Positions 34,301 through 42,945 are shown, counted from the first letter of the stretch. The stretch: 64,000 nt of DNA from Manduca sexta (GCF_014839805.1 NC_051142.1:17144589-17208588), one strand, 5' to 3'. Made by a program: numbers and translations. The notes: generated by a model not told the origin, from the letters alone.

Positions 34301-35532
34301 ACCCTTACGGCCTGTCTCCCCATTACTGGCACGTGTTCGCCGCGAGACTCGCTTTTGTTGTTGTTTTTGAAGTAAGTTTATATTATTTATATATTGATAA
34401 TTTTATGGGCCTCCCCCGAGAACGAGTTACGCGCAGTTATATTCACATATGCAAGGATTTACGAATAATTACTAAAAAAAAATGTATTGTAATATTTAAA
34501 CTACCAAAATGTTCTTTGTTAAATAAATATCTATCTAATAGTTTTAGTTATAAATTAAAATTGTGTGTACTTTACTAAAAATAAAGTAGGCGCGCGTATT
34601 TGCTGTGGAGAACACCTTAAGTAGTTATAGTCATGAAATATCTTTTTTATAATCGAAACTAGAATTTTCAGGATCAGTCCAAAGATATAACATAATTTAT
34701 TATTAATTATTATATTATAATAATTTCAGTCGCTTATTTGTGGAACAGAATTGAAAGCTTTTAAAACCGACTTTATAGAAAAGTGGGTAGATAATATTTA
34801 TTTCATTTTCCCCTCCCTAGCACGTTGTCTTCGGCCTGACCGGCCTGATGCAGCTGTTCATCCCGGACGTCCCAACGGAACTCCGCACACAAATACAGAG
34901 GGAGACACTCCTCGCTAAGGAGGCTAAGTATGAACATGGCAGGCGACGCCTCTCCACCGAGTACCGACAACTGATCAGCCAGAAGAGCGAGCCCAGTGGA
35001 GGTGAGCGTTTGGAATAGTTACAAGGTGTGTTCATTTATTAGCTTTTTGCTTTTCGTCAAATAGAAGTAGTTTAGTTACTAATAAATTATCATGCTTTAC
35101 ACCGCTATGAGATAATTAGGTCCATAAAGAGAGCTTAGTTCAAATATTCATATCAATATTGTAATTACTTACATTTTTGCAAGCACTTATAAGTAAAAGA
35201 TCCCATTGTGCTTCTGCTACCTATTGAAATAATATGAAATGATTTATTTGAATCCGGAAAATGTTATACATTCGTATCGTTTAGATTCCGTCAATATTAA
35301 CTCTAACACCTGTTTGGAAAGCAGTTCTCACCAGAGAAGAATGGGCAAGAAACTCTGGTGTTTCACTTTTCAGTCAGTACAGTGATATATGCGCCATCTA
35401 TTATCGAGAAGTGTCAATTTGTTTACAGAGCGCTCGGGCGCGTGGACGCGGCGAACGTCGCGCGTGTCTGACGGTTTGGATGCACACGTCTCTGTGGCAC
35501 AACGACCGACGTCCCCAACCATCACACAATGA
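22075..35532 (+). CDS. Anoctamin (TMEM16 family), calcium-activated channel/scramblase
   Basis: The CDS spans 25 exons, listed individually, which join in phase to 1171 codons plus stop. Residues 1-285 are serine- and charge-rich and look disordered. Residues 286 to about 510 are the anoctamin N-terminal dimerisation domain ([18 protein letters not shown]; then [15 protein letters not shown]). The rest is the ten-segment membrane core ([41 protein letters not shown]). The six calcium ligands known from mouse TMEM16A are all present: N860, E864, E910, E913, E942 and D946. Anoctamins conduct chloride or scramble lipids in the plasma or internal membranes when calcium binds. The sequence resembles the ANO1-7 group more than the ANO8/10 group; which insect paralogue it is (subdued-like or another) is not settled by eye. 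A GT-AG intron is present at every join. The start codon lies just after an acceptor, with a non-coding exon presumed upstream. Confidence 0.95.
22656..22780 (+). CDS. Anoctamin coding exon 2 (residues 86-127)
   Basis: Acceptor 'gattttacag', donor 'gatctg|gtaatc'. Encodes a Thr/Ser/Asn-rich low-complexity segment ([20 protein letters not shown]). It joins phase 1 to phase 0. Confidence 0.78.
23177..23338 (+). CDS. Anoctamin coding exon 3 (residues 128-181)
   Basis: Acceptor 'cataacag', donor 'aacagg|gtatgt'. 54 codons in phase 0, encoding [20 protein letters not shown] and on to [14 protein letters not shown]-rich compared with the flanking introns. Confidence 0.8.
24031..24060 (+). CDS. Anoctamin coding exon 4, 30-base microexon (residues 182-191)
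   Basis: Acceptor 'aatttttcag', encodes [10 protein letters not shown] in phase 0, donor 'aaaaag|gtacat' (weak at position +5). Its length is a multiple of three, so it could be skipped or included without breaking the frame. Confidence 0.6.
24787..24957 (+). CDS. Anoctamin coding exon 5 (residues 192-248)
   Basis: Acceptor 'tttatcccaag', donor 'tttcag|gtatct'. 57 codons, phase 0, encoding [20 protein letters not shown] and then a basic/hydrophobic stretch ending [10 protein letters not shown]. Confidence 0.82.
25279..25389 (+). CDS. Anoctamin coding exon 6 (residues 249-285)
   Basis: Acceptor 'atttttcgcag', donor 'ccagag|gtaaca'. 37 codons, phase 0, encoding a Lys/Asp/Ser-rich linker ([20 protein letters not shown]). 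Confidence 0.8.
25600..25865 (+). repeat. Interspersed repeat, family R3, in anoctamin intron 6
   Basis: Begins in a T-rich run, then 'cctgacggtaagtagagtgg', 'agatgattaccccttg', 'attatgccggtctgttgg', 'caggctgacccaggaacgcg' and the tail 'tttatcctaccaccagc'. The 124-residue open frame on the opposite strand is a shadow of this repeat. Confidence 0.72.
26163..26297 (+). CDS. Anoctamin coding exon 7 (residues 286-330)
   Basis: Acceptor 'ttgacgtcatag', donor 'ttccag|gtaaaa'. 45 codons encoding [20 protein letters not shown] and on to [12 protein letters not shown], the start of the anoctamin dimerisation domain. Confidence 0.9.
26423..26599 (+). CDS. Anoctamin coding exon 8 (residues 331-389)
   Basis: Acceptor 'gcttcgcag', donor 'gcatgg|gtaagt'. 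Encodes [16 protein letters not shown], then [20 protein letters not shown], typical of the anoctamin N-domain. Alternative donors a little upstream cannot be excluded. Confidence 0.88.
26837..26988 (+). CDS. Anoctamin coding exon 9 (residues 390-440)
   Basis: Acceptor 'aatattttag', donor 'gaaca|gtaagt', ending in phase 2. Encodes a highly charged segment ([20 protein letters not shown] and then [20 protein letters not shown]). Confidence 0.87.
27138..27240 (+). CDS. Anoctamin coding exon 10 (residues 440-474)
   Basis: Acceptor 'aactttcag', donor 'actaag|gtaatt'. Encodes [20 protein letters not shown], matching the family's FS...R..iv..IL motif before the membrane core. Confidence 0.92.
27272..27534 (+). 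mobile_element. tRNA-derived SINE, family S2, in anoctamin intron 10
   Basis: The head 'tgcctcggtggcgtagttg' carries a box A-like element and 'gggttcgaatcccgggtcg' a clear box B. The body includes 'cagcccggagtctggaattt' and 'atcacatcatgggacggaa', and ends 'ctctgcataccccttcgggg' plus 'ataaaatgcgtgatg'. It sits 31 bases after the exon 10 donor. Other copies: 62604-62849 (minus), 59187-59310 (minus, partial), 19124-19340. Confidence 0.88.
27761..27868 (+). CDS. Anoctamin coding exon 11 (residues 475-510)
   Basis: Acceptor 'ttatttccag', donor 'aggagg|gtaagt'. Encodes [20 protein letters not shown] and then [12 protein letters not shown], the family's GI..L...G...aafPLHdG motif. Confidence 0.94.
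28317..28638 (+). mobile_element. tRNA-derived SINE, family S1, in anoctamin intron 11
   Basis: 'gcggcgatagcctagttgag' opens it; the box B region is diverged ('caggttcaagaccc'). The body 'tttaacggtgaaggaaaaca' and the end 'gggacagtatataatacagg' match other S1 copies. Its ATT-repeat tail ends about 25 bases before the exon 12 acceptor. Confidence 0.87.
28663..28868 (+). CDS. Anoctamin coding exon 12 (residues 511-579), first membrane segment
   Basis: Acceptor 'ctcccacag', donor 'cctag|gtaagg'. Encodes [33 protein letters not shown] sequence (here [19 protein letters not shown]), and [18 protein letters not shown], the first transmembrane segment. Confidence 0.95.
28938..29080 (+). repeat. Single diverged unit of the 122-bp array element, in intron 12
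   Basis: 'gctcccctcctactggtcgt', 'agcgtggtatataccctata', 'gttatccaacactaaaatat' and 'agtagttcctgagatt' followed by 'ctcttcagctttata' align in order with one unit of the array at 14238-14973 plus its tail. Confidence 0.72.
29284..29450 (+). CDS. Anoctamin coding exon 13 (residues 579-635), second membrane segment
   Basis: Acceptor 'atatttccag', donor 'tttttggg|gtgagt'. Encodes [30 protein letters not shown], then [18 protein letters not shown]. The cysteine-rich extracellular loop and TM2 are typical of ANO1-7. Confidence 0.95.
29589..29668 (+). CDS. Anoctamin coding exon 14 (residues 635-661)
   Basis: Acceptor 'cacatacag', donor 'gatcag|gtaagt'. Encodes [20 protein letters not shown] and LGGGVDQ; the FLE.WKR....Ley.WD motif is invariant in the family. 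Confidence 0.95.
29866..30006 (+). CDS. Anoctamin coding exon 15 (residues 662-708)
   Basis: Acceptor 'cgtcaccag', donor 'ttcatg|gtaagt'. Encodes [15 protein letters not shown], then [20 protein letters not shown] and the start of TM3. Confidence 0.95.
30490..30654 (+). CDS. Anoctamin coding exon 16 (residues 709-763), TM3-TM4
   Basis: Acceptor 'ctttttctag', donor 'actagg|gtatgt'. Encodes [19 protein letters not shown], a short loop, and [14 protein letters not shown]. Confidence 0.94.
30710..31000 (+). pseudogene. Non-LTR retrotransposon pol remnant in anoctamin intron 16
   Basis: In one frame it reads [33 protein letters not shown]. After a frameshift it reads [19 protein letters not shown] followed by [10 protein letters not shown] and a stop. 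This is the C-terminal tail of a LINE-type pol protein, carrying frameshifts and an early stop. It is a dead, 5'-truncated copy. Confidence 0.75.
31111..31254 (+). CDS. Anoctamin coding exon 17 (residues 764-811), TM5
   Basis: Acceptor 'ttttattacag', donor 'tttaag|gtacct'. Encodes [20 protein letters not shown], then [20 protein letters not shown], the classic anoctamin TM5. Confidence 0.95.
31345..31376. repeat. Perfect short hairpin in anoctamin intron 17
   Basis: Arms 'ttttctgcgagttt' (31345-31358) and 'aaactcgcagaaaa' (31363-31376) are perfect reverse complements around a 4-base loop 'gggt'. Confidence 0.8.
31757..31926 (+). CDS. Anoctamin coding exon 18 (residues 812-868), TM6 with calcium ligands
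   Basis: Acceptor 'tgtttatcag', donor 'tacccc|gtgagt' read as 'tac cc|gtgagt', phase 2. Encodes [28 protein letters not shown], and [15 protein letters not shown]860 and E864 match the TM6 calcium ligands of TMEM16A. Confidence 0.95.
32259..32398 (+). CDS. Anoctamin coding exon 19 (residues 868-915)
   Basis: Acceptor 'atttttccag', donor 'gaaatga|gtgagt', phase 1. Encodes KFHNWWRQR, then [17 protein letters not shown]910 and E913 match the TM7 calcium ligands. Confidence 0.95.
32987..33146 (+). CDS. Anoctamin coding exon 20 (residues 915-968), TM7-TM8
   Basis: Acceptor 'tatctcacag', donor 'gcttg|gtaaga', phase 2. Encodes [33 protein letters not shown] and [14 protein letters not shown]942 and D946 complete the calcium site. 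Confidence 0.95.
33538..33583 (+). CDS. Anoctamin coding exon 21 (residues 968-983)
   Basis: Acceptor 'cttcacag', donor 'tccaac|gtaagt'. Short 46-base exon encoding [15 protein letters not shown] after the split Trp. Confidence 0.93.
33654..33759 (+). CDS. Anoctamin coding exon 22 (residues 984-1019)
   Basis: Acceptor 'gtgtacag', donor 'tcgt|gtaagt', phase 1. Encodes [20 protein letters not shown], the conserved NaFvIa.TSdfIPr.vY block. Only 70 bases of intron separate it from exon 21. Confidence 0.95.
33772..33985 (+). repeat. Interspersed repeat, family R5, in anoctamin intron 22
   Basis: 'gaaccgggcaacagcccaga', 'gcgcttacagggcctcgcgc', 'aagatcttaccgacgaa' and 'ttcgcctggagcctcgcg' match the R5 copies at 15755 and 49000. 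It starts 12 bases after the exon 22 donor. Confidence 0.75.
34025..34135 (+). repeat. Interspersed repeat, family R6, in anoctamin intron 22
   Basis: 'cacgaaggttgcaaagtctt', 'cgagacgtcgggaataaa' and 'aaaaccgcgataaaatccga' are the R6 tail. It ends about 60 bases before the exon 23 acceptor. Confidence 0.72.
34196..34371 (+). CDS. Anoctamin coding exon 23 (residues 1019-1077), start of TM10
   Basis: Acceptor 'gatatttcag', donor 'tttgaa|gtaagt'. Encodes [40 protein letters not shown], and [14 protein letters not shown]. The codon choice is strongly GC-rich against the flanks. Confidence 0.95.
34821..35001 (+). CDS. Anoctamin coding exon 24 (residues 1078-1138)
   Basis: Acceptor 'cccctccctag', donor 'gtggag|gtgagc', phase 1. 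Encodes [18 protein letters not shown] then a charged cytoplasmic helix ([20 protein letters not shown]). HvVf......iPDvP marks the end of TM10. Confidence 0.95.
35429..35532 (+). CDS. Anoctamin coding exon 25, terminal (residues 1138-1171)
   Basis: Acceptor 'gtttacag', stop TGA at 35530-35532. Encodes an Arg/Ser/Thr-rich cytoplasmic tail ([14 protein letters not shown] and on to RPTSPTITQ). The competing open frame that starts upstream at 35411 ignores the splice site. Confidence 0.85.
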
Positions 35533-37080
35533 CCAAATAAATTTGTATTTAGGGTGTTTTAGTGTCCGTTGCGCCAAGTTTACAAGAAATACGCATTTGT
35601 ACCGTATTTCTTGTTAAATTAATACGCCTAAACATTGTAAATTCATAAAACCACCAAGGATTTTTGAACAGATATTTCAAAACAGCGTTTGCGATCTATT
35701 TTTGTCGTTATTTGTAAATATTAAAAATTTTATGAATTTTACGTACAAAGATGTGTTTTTGCAAATTTTCTTCTATTTATTGTTATTTATATAAATTATA
35801 AATGTAGACACGTGTACATAAATTTAAGTATAAAAAATGGCGTGTAAACCAGAGTTTGTGTGTAGTACGTATATCGATTATGCCGAATGAGGGTCACTAT
35901 AAAAATTCTAGTTTCATTGAATGTTTTTAAATTAGGTTGAAATTGTGTTCAATTATAATATTTTATTTTATAATCTGCAAAACGCAAAAATCGGTAATGG
36001 GCCTTTGTTTTATTTACTACAAAAATAGGGACTTGCGGCAGTCATAGCTCTGATTTATGCAGGACCATTTATAATATTACGTTATGACTATGTTTCGGCC
36101 CTAAGAAAAAAAATATGATGCAAATATATTTTTTTTCGGCACATGATATGCTGAAAATGTTTTGTTTTTGTAATTCTGAATGTGACCACGATATCAAACT
36201 AAAAATAGAAACCAATGGGTCCAATAAAAACGTAAACTTAGATAGTCAATATTAATGTAAGAGGGGTCTGAAGAGATTAGGCGTGGATATAAGAAATGTG
36301 CGGGCCACAGAGCCTTAACTAAGGCGGGAAAATCCACAGTGATTTGAATCCAAACCCATAAATCTATCTATATCATCTCGCATGACACAGAAATCATACT
36401 TCCTTCTCATCAAAATTGAATTTCCGCCTAAATTGGAACTAGCTATAATTCAGACCTTTCTCATAACTTATAAACGTACTTATAACAATAATTAAAGCTC
36501 TTATGCATTTACTTTGTGTACTTCACTAATATACTTCATTTTCCATTTCTGTAAGTGGGTAAAATTCACAAACACGAAACATGTAAGGTTGCCTGAACAA
36601 TGTATACTCAGACAAAATAATTAGTCAGTTTGTGAAGTTTGCTCATAAGGTAAAAGTTACTATTATCTTAAAAACTTGAACTATAATTTATTAAATTGAC
36701 TATAAACATATTCTATAATTTGAAAACTTACATGTAAGTTTCATTTCAATTAGAACAATATGGTTTTTGTGTTGCATCTGTTATATACAGTGTCACAAGT
36801 TTTGTTCGCGTGCCGAGACTTTTGTAATATAACATTTTGTTCCGGCTGTAAATCTTGTGAGAGTTTCTAATGGTCCGTAACAAGAACATAAAATAGCGTG
36901 GAGACTGAAGTCAGAACTATATGTGACTATGGGTGTATTTATTAATTTATTTTTAGTCCTAAAGGCAGCTAATATTTATGAAAGTACTTTAAAATAGAAT
37001 AAGTAAATGTGTAATATTTTGTGTTTTATAGATGGCGCAGATGAGTTTTAGAGAAAATCAACTCTGTAACAATAAAGCCT
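35533..37080 (+). other. Probable 3' UTR of the anoctamin gene
   Basis: An AATAAA occurs at 35536-35541, only four bases after the stop, which is too close for a typical cleavage signal. Another lies at 37071-37076 ('gtaacaataaagcctgaacc'). The intervening 1.5 kb is AT-rich and freer of recognisable repeats than most of the window, as expected of a transcribed UTR. The true end is not determined. Confidence 0.45.
37071..37076 (+). terminator. Candidate polyadenylation signal AATAAA (anoctamin)
   Basis: Canonical AATAAA in 'ctctgtaacaataaagcctg', about 1.5 kb after the stop codon. Confidence 0.35.
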
Positions 37081-39330
37081 GAACCTTAAATCCATATTAC
37101 GTTTACGGCTATAGTTAGTGATCAAACTCTACATATACCCAGTAACCACGCATAACTCTAATGTCACTCGTATTTATAACGATGCAAGGTTGCATTTAAA
37201 TTGTTGCCGAGTTTACTCTGTAGTGCGGCGCTGCTGCATAATATTGATATTCATAATTAATAACTGGACCACTTCAGATTCGGTTTCTTATCAAGGTATA
37301 CTTACCTAGAAACATAAATTGTTACGCAGCATTGATGAGGTACAACAGTATATTTTTATACAAACCGAAAAGCCTTATAATATTTGATAATCGTATAATC
37401 GTGAGACGTCATTAGAAAATTATATGTAAGATATGTGTCATTGTTCTTTTATATCGAAATTTGATTTACGCGTAACATCTTAATCTCTTTAATTTTGTTT
37501 AAATACTTGACATAATATAAATAAGTTGATAAGTGGCATATTCAAAAACCTTATCTTATATGGCAAACTCGATAAATATTTTAAGTACCCCATCTTTTGA
37601 ATAAAATCATGAAAAATATTTGTGGCAAATATTAGGCGCAATGTTGAATGCAACGCCATCTATGTATAAGAAATTGTAATTACGTGTTTTGTTCGTCGAA
37701 TTTAGCAATGTGCGTGTCCAACTTAAATGTGATACTAGTTTATTTCTGTAATATATTCTGACGAATCTCTATGTACTGTTTCTTACCTTTTCCGCGCTGG
37801 TATAATTTTAACCAGCATTTATGATGGTCGAATTCATCCATAAATCATTATTTTTGTTATAAACTATATGGCTAATTTAAATGTTCGAATTAAATTTGAC
37901 CATAAAGCTCACTGCAGACTTTTGGTAATAATTGCAAGCATGAATTAAATGGCGACCAATGAGAGATGTATGTGCGACAATATAGTTATATTATTCTCGA
38001 CTTATTCTTCGACATCGTATATTTTTACTCTGGTAATATTCCACCGCGGAAACGGTTGACTTAAATAAGTTATCTGGTGTTGAAATACTCATTGTACTAT
38101 AATAAATATTTATTTGTTTCAAGATTTGTTACTTTTTTTATCCCATTTAAATTCTTCACGGGTACAATGCACCGAAGACGCTTTATTTATCACTTAGGCA
38201 ATGAATGAGTCAAACTAACAACTGGATACTATAAAAATAGTATATTTACTAAACCGAGGAGATAAATACCACCACGCAGACATCACGTGACAATAACGCA
38301 AAATAACACAAGATGGCGTCGAAACAATATATCAACTGATTTTTCCTCGAGACTAGATTCATTACATTATCATAATGGGGGTCAGGAAGGCATCTTCTAC
38401 TTCCCTCGCTATATTTGGGGAACAGACATGTTTTTATTAATGTTGCAATAGTCTTCGAATGATAGCTGAAGAAACCTATACCTTCGTTCTATAATGTAAA
38501 TAAAAATCAAATTGTTTTTTTAATATAATTTAACATGTATAACCCACATGGCTGTTTGTAAGATAGTAGATACCCAGAAATTTTAATTATAAAATACCTA
38601 CCTACTGCCAATGGCGGAATTTCCCTAAACCGATTAATAAAATGACAGGCGTGTATCAAAACTAAAGATGGCTAAAACATTTCGATCCGTTCCAGACACG
38701 TGGTCTTATAGTGAAACGAATTTTCAACGCGTGTTGCATACCTATTGATGTAAAATTATATCAATTATATGAATATTATAATTATATCAATTATATTTTA
38801 TAATTGTTTTTTCCAACATATCAATGCATGCTGTGGCAACTAAAGGTAATGCATTTAAAATATTGTTAGTCATTTATAAGGTTCAATTGATTTAATGTAA
38901 TTGCCACTGTTTGTCCTTATAATAAATAAATTAATAAAAAAATCATGCAACAAGTAACCTAGTGGCTAGAATTCTGAGGTTTATGGCAAGTGTCTCACTG
39001 CCTGCTTCATGACATTGCGCTGCGGTTGTCATCCTAGACCTCTAGCAACCGGTGGCTATAAAATCTTTAAGTGGTGCACACCTTTGAGTAGAGGCAGAAA
39101 TAGTCAAATCATTGCAATAGAGGTCACATTGTCGCAGCTGACACATAGTACCAGAATATATTATATTTGACAGGAAGCTTGTGTAGTAGGTACCTATCAC
39201 ATCACGCAACAGAATTTCCATGAAACGTAGGGTAATATGCGATATCTTGTTTGTTTCCTAACGTTGTGCATACCTATGATTTCTGTAACTTATTTCTTGA
39301 AATTACAATCGTCCTATCCCATTTATTTCT
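37081..39330. other. AT-rich intergenic region
   Basis: No gene or repeat recognised. Palindromic AT words near 38750-38810 ('attatatcaattatat' repeated) form a local low-complexity patch. Confidence 0.55.
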
Positions 39331-39334
39331 AATA

Positions 39335-39602
39335 TTATAAATGCGAAAGTTTGTGAAAATGTTTGTATGTTTGTTGGAGGTTAACGCAAAAACAACTGCA
39401 CAAATTTGGATAAAATTTGATACAAGGGTGGACCATGTCCTGGATTAACACATAGGCTACTTCTGAGCCTGACAATTTGCGCCCATGGGAAAAAATGATT
39501 TTTTTTATTTTCTAAAATAGATGGCGCTGCCGTCGTATCGTGTTTTAGAAAATTTTGTGGCAGGAAAGGCTTTCACGCGGGCGAAACCGCTAGTAGCAAC
39601 TA
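39335..39602 (+). mobile_element. Non-autonomous Helitron-like element
   Basis: Begins near 'ctaatattataaatgcgaaa' with 'gtttgtatgtttgttggagg', contains 'acacataggctacttctga' and 'gatggcgctgccgtcg', and ends 'cacgcgggcgaaaccgctag' followed by T. The 3' CTAGT after a GC-rich near-palindrome is typical of the group. A related copy is at 43345-43555. No target duplication is expected or seen. Confidence 0.6.
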
Positions 39603-39655
39603 GCATCTCTCTAAGAACATGTTTGAAGTATTTTCAAAACAAAACATACAAGGTG

Positions 39656-40350
39656 CAGAGATGTGAAAAATAGTTTAGTAAAAGTATTTAAATACAAAAT
39701 ACAAATACATTGTTAGTTTAGTATTTAAAATAGAAATACAAAATAGTTTTAAATAAAAGTATTTAAATACAAAATGCAAAATACGTAATTTCAAAATAGG
39801 TTTTCCAAATAAAATACCTGGTCCTTATTTAACTGATTTTAATACAAGTGTATGTTCAAAGAGTTCATCTTTCATGTTAATTCTATGGGGCCTCATAATA
39901 ATTCCACCGAATGAAAGTAGTCGTTCAAAAGGTTCAGAACTTGGTAAGCAGGTATTATATTTAAGGAAGAGTTTTTTTTTTACGTTTGGGCATCTGTTCA
40001 AGACTTTCTAAAGCATTGTCTTCATCTTTTAAATATTGTAGTGTTTCCAGATCTAATGTAGTCATCGCCATTGATTTCAAATTTGTTTGACGCCTAGTGT
40101 TGGCATAATATTGTTCTTGGTGACAAAGATTACGATCAGAGCGTTTATAAATAACCTAATTTCGAAATTTAAAAGAATGAAAAATAAGAAAAATGAATTA
40201 AAAATGTAACAAAACTATTTTGTATCTTACAAATACAAAATATTTATATAAAGTATTTCAAATAAAATACTAAATACTTTTCGAAAATAGGTATTTTGAA
40301 TTTTGTATTTGTATTTAAAATACATATATTTCAAATAATTCACATCTCTG
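39656..40350 (-). mobile_element. hAT-superfamily DNA transposon remnant
   Basis: Inverted ends CAGAGATGTGAA (39656) and TTCACATCTCTG (ending 40350) are flanked by 8-base direct repeats 'acaaggtg' (39648-39655) and 'acaaggcg' (40351-40358), one mismatch. An 8-base duplication and CAGAG-type ends are diagnostic of hAT. Next to both ends, 'tatttaaatacaaaat'-like simple repeats are inverted too. Inside on the minus strand is the end of a transposase gene (separate entry). Most of the transposase is missing, so the copy cannot move by itself. Confidence 0.88.
39825..40070 (-). pseudogene. hAT transposase C-terminal fragment
   Basis: On the minus strand the last 48 or so codons read [20 protein letters not shown], then [20 protein letters not shown], ending at a stop (39825-39827). 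This is the hAT dimerisation domain (LPSSa..ERlFS.gG motif). Upstream, [20 protein letters not shown] is in a different frame, separated by a frameshift at the ten-base T run near 39971-39981. It is a decayed fragment without the DDE catalytic region. Confidence 0.8.
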
Positions 40351-40476
40351 ACAAGGCGAACATATACCATTAAAATAAAATAAATACAAATATTTTTTTA
40401 TACCACTGATAAGAAGAGGTGATTGTTTCTAACGTTTAAATGTCTTGATAAACAATGTAGGTAAGTAAGAAATAGA

Positions 40477-40805
40477 GGCGCCGATAGCCTAGTTGATTGT
40501 GGAACGGACTGCCGAGACGAATGTTCGCAGGTTCAAATCCCAAAGGCACACACCTTTGACTTTTCTTAAGAATTATGTGTTTATTCTTTGTGAATTGTCA
40601 CTTGCTTTAACGGTGAAGGAAAACATCGTGAAGAACCCTCCATACCTGAGAAGTTCTCTATAGGAATTTCGAGGGTGTGTGAAGTCTACCAATCCGCACT
40701 AGGCCAGCGTGGTAGACTAAGGCCTAATCCCTCTCAGTAGTAGAGGATGTCCGTTCCCAACAGTGGGACAGTATATACTTAATACAGGGCTGATATTATT
40801 ATTAT
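40477..40805 (+). mobile_element. tRNA-derived SINE, family S1
   Basis: 'gccgatagcctagttgattg' head, 'aggttcaaatcccaaaggc' box B, body 'ctttaacggtgaaggaaaac', end 'agtgggacagtatatactta' and 'atacagggctgatattatt'. Full length. Confidence 0.88.
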
Positions 40806-40949
40806 AGGTAAGAGATACTGGAGGCACACAGCCTTAAAGCCGTAAGTGTGTATCACCGCTCCATTTATTTATTTTTCAGCTGTCATGGTTGGAAGGACAT
40901 TATACCTGGTGTAATTAATTCGATCATTGATTGCAAAAATCAATAAAGC

Positions 40950-41180
40950 TCTAACCAAAGCTACGATGACCTGCGATAACTATTTTGGAGTCCAAATAAT
41001 GAATTCCTCCTAGCCGAATTTCAGCGACGGCGGTAAATCTTAATGGAGATCGGCCAGGTACGCAGGAGATATTATAGCGCACAAGCGTGTGCGCAATACA
41101 CAGGTGTATTCTTTGTTCCTTTACTCTCAAAGTCCGGTGATACGGTGATCCAACATGACCGGAAAAGCTCAGGCGCAGAA
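40950..41180 (-). repeat. Interspersed repeat, unclassified
   Basis: Contains 'gaattcctcctagccgaatt', 'gagatcggccaggtacgcag' and 'cacaagcgtgtgcgcaatac'. The word 'attcggctaggagg' also occurs near 20397-20411 on the plus strand, so the block is dispersed. The open frame across it is low in complexity and matches nothing I know. Confidence 0.4.
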
Positions 41181-41274
41181 GCAACGGCCTGACATGCTTT
41201 CCAAGGGTATCACGTCCTCAAACTTTCTGACTCCGACCTGATAATTAAAATGGAAAAACCTAGTCGCAATCATT

Positions 41275-41375
41275 TTAGGCCCGACTAGGGATTCGAACAG
41301 GACTTCAGCGCAGTAGTCATGCTCGTACGTATGCATTACAACTACACCGCGGAGGTAGTGTGCAGTAATACTGCC
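41275..41375 (-). repeat. tRNA-derived SINE head, minus strand
   Basis: Read on the minus strand: 'ctccgcggtgtagttgtaat' (box A-like), then 'gtcctgttcgaatccctagt' (box B) and 'cgggcctaaaatgattg'. It is arranged like the S2 SINE head at 27272. The body beyond is unrecognisable. The overlapping open frames of about 110 and 72 residues are shadows. Confidence 0.6.
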
Positions 41376-42094
41376 TTCTGCATCTGGCCTCCGACCCAAC
41401 GGGCAATTGAGAGCTTCCGTAGATGTTGGTCGAGGCTCTTTGGTATCAACCAATGCGCAGAAATGACAATCGGGACAATAACTGTAGAGTCCACATCCCA
41501 CATGTCGGTAACCTCATGTGCCAAGTCTAAATATTAGTCTTATTATTAGAACGATTTGCAGACCGCATTTATGCAAGTACCTTGCTTATGTTGTGTCGGA
41601 TTCTCTTTCATAAAATTTATCCTTCACTACTCTGAACAAAGAGAGATCATTGTCCCCTTAACGCGTCGAATTAGGTCACACGAACAATGTAATTCATCTC
41701 TTCCGGTGCGACGTATATTCTTATTTTCTTACAAGATTTGTCACATACTTAAAGAGGATGCCGACACCTTTACCATTAATGTATAGCAAATACTTAGTTA
41801 GCTAATTCTTAATCTCCGCTTGGTTGCGCCATGCAAGCCATAGAAATTTACCAGAATCGTGTTATATACACATTTTCAATTGAGTAGGTACAAATAATGT
41901 ATTTTTGTTGTGTATTCTTCCCTACCAGCCCGAGCTGGCTTCTTTGTTTACTAAGTATATTTTTCATTTATTTTATTTTCAATATAAATTGCCTTTGTTT
42001 ATATAAGCTAATTTAATTAAGTAATAATTAAATATTCTCATGTACCTTGACTTATCATAAGTGCAGCAACTATGTTCGCCTACGTGATGAATAA

Positions 42095-42135
42095 AGCATT
42101 TTTATTTTTTTTTATTTTTTTTTATTTTTTGACAT
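42095..42135. repeat. T-rich microsatellite (ATTTTTTTT)n
   Basis: Three to four repeats of 'tttttatttt'-type units; a simple sequence repeat. Confidence 0.85.
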
Positions 42136-42479
42136 CAAGCAGTGGCCTTGTCGTTTAGCCTGACCAGAAAAACTTAACCTAACTATGTTATGGTAAAACA
42201 AAGAACGAATTTTTTGTATTAACAACCTTAACTTTATAACCAAAAAATCAAAATTGGCGCCCCAAACGCAGGGTTTTTTATTTGACTGGTCAGTTTATAC
42301 CTGTTTAAGAAGTTGATTATTGTTGATTGAGACTTCACGTGGCAAGCCAACGAGCGCAGTGCCGTTCTAAGAAATATTATACCTACTGTTTATAACTAAG
42401 ATAACTTCCTGGCGGTCTTGACATTCAATTGCACATAAAACAATACCCTCCTTCTGATGTAGTCGGGTAAAAAAACCTA

Positions 42480-42745
42480 AAAATATGACGGGAAAGCAAA
42501 ATTCGCATTTTGGTTTACTTGGACGACACACTTATTCTTGATATGTCGGTTTAAAAACCAAAAAACTAATGTGATTTTTAAAATATTTCCATGGGACCAA
42601 TCTGGAAGTATATCCTTTCAAATAGAAAAATATTTCTTCAAATCGGTTAATATATAAACTGAGTTCTCAGGAAATAAACATAAAAAACTGACTCTTCTCC
42701 AAAAAAAATCATGAATTGAGAACCTTCTCCTTTTTATGCAATAAG
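42480..42745 (+). repeat. Interspersed repeat, family R8
   Basis: 'atgacgggaaagcaaaattc', 'gtttacttggacgac', 'gggaccaatctggaagtata', 'tcaaatcggttaatatataa' and 'gagttctcaggaaataaaca' in order. The second copy at 57850-58105 ends against a scavenger-receptor exon. Confidence 0.68.
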
Positions 42746-42814
42746 TATGGACTAACATATTCTTTTAATTGTATTATGTTTTTTATTTAATATTTTATAT
42801 ACAGAGAAGTATAT

Positions 42815-42945
42815 AGGTATGTATAGGTGGACCTAATGCCAGAGACATTTTCTACCAGTCGACCTTAGGATGATACCTACAGAGATAAACGTAGGTGCAT
42901 CTGCCTACCCTTTCGGTGACATAAGCGTAATGACTAACATAAATT
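42815..42945 (+). repeat. Degraded SINE S2-related tail
   Basis: 'aggtggacctaatgccagag' and 'agtcgaccttaggatgatac' recall 10880-10945; 'gcatctgcctaccctttcgg' recalls the S2 SINE tail. A composite remnant. Confidence 0.5.

Noticed and set aside
34162..34578. A 138-residue single-exon plus-strand ORF
   Set aside because: Only its first part (34196-34371) is coding; it is anoctamin exon 23 and the rest is intron read past the donor.
40951..41537. Overlapping ORFs of 60-110 residues on both strands
   Set aside because: They cover a dispersed repeat and a reversed SINE head; no frame resembles a protein family.
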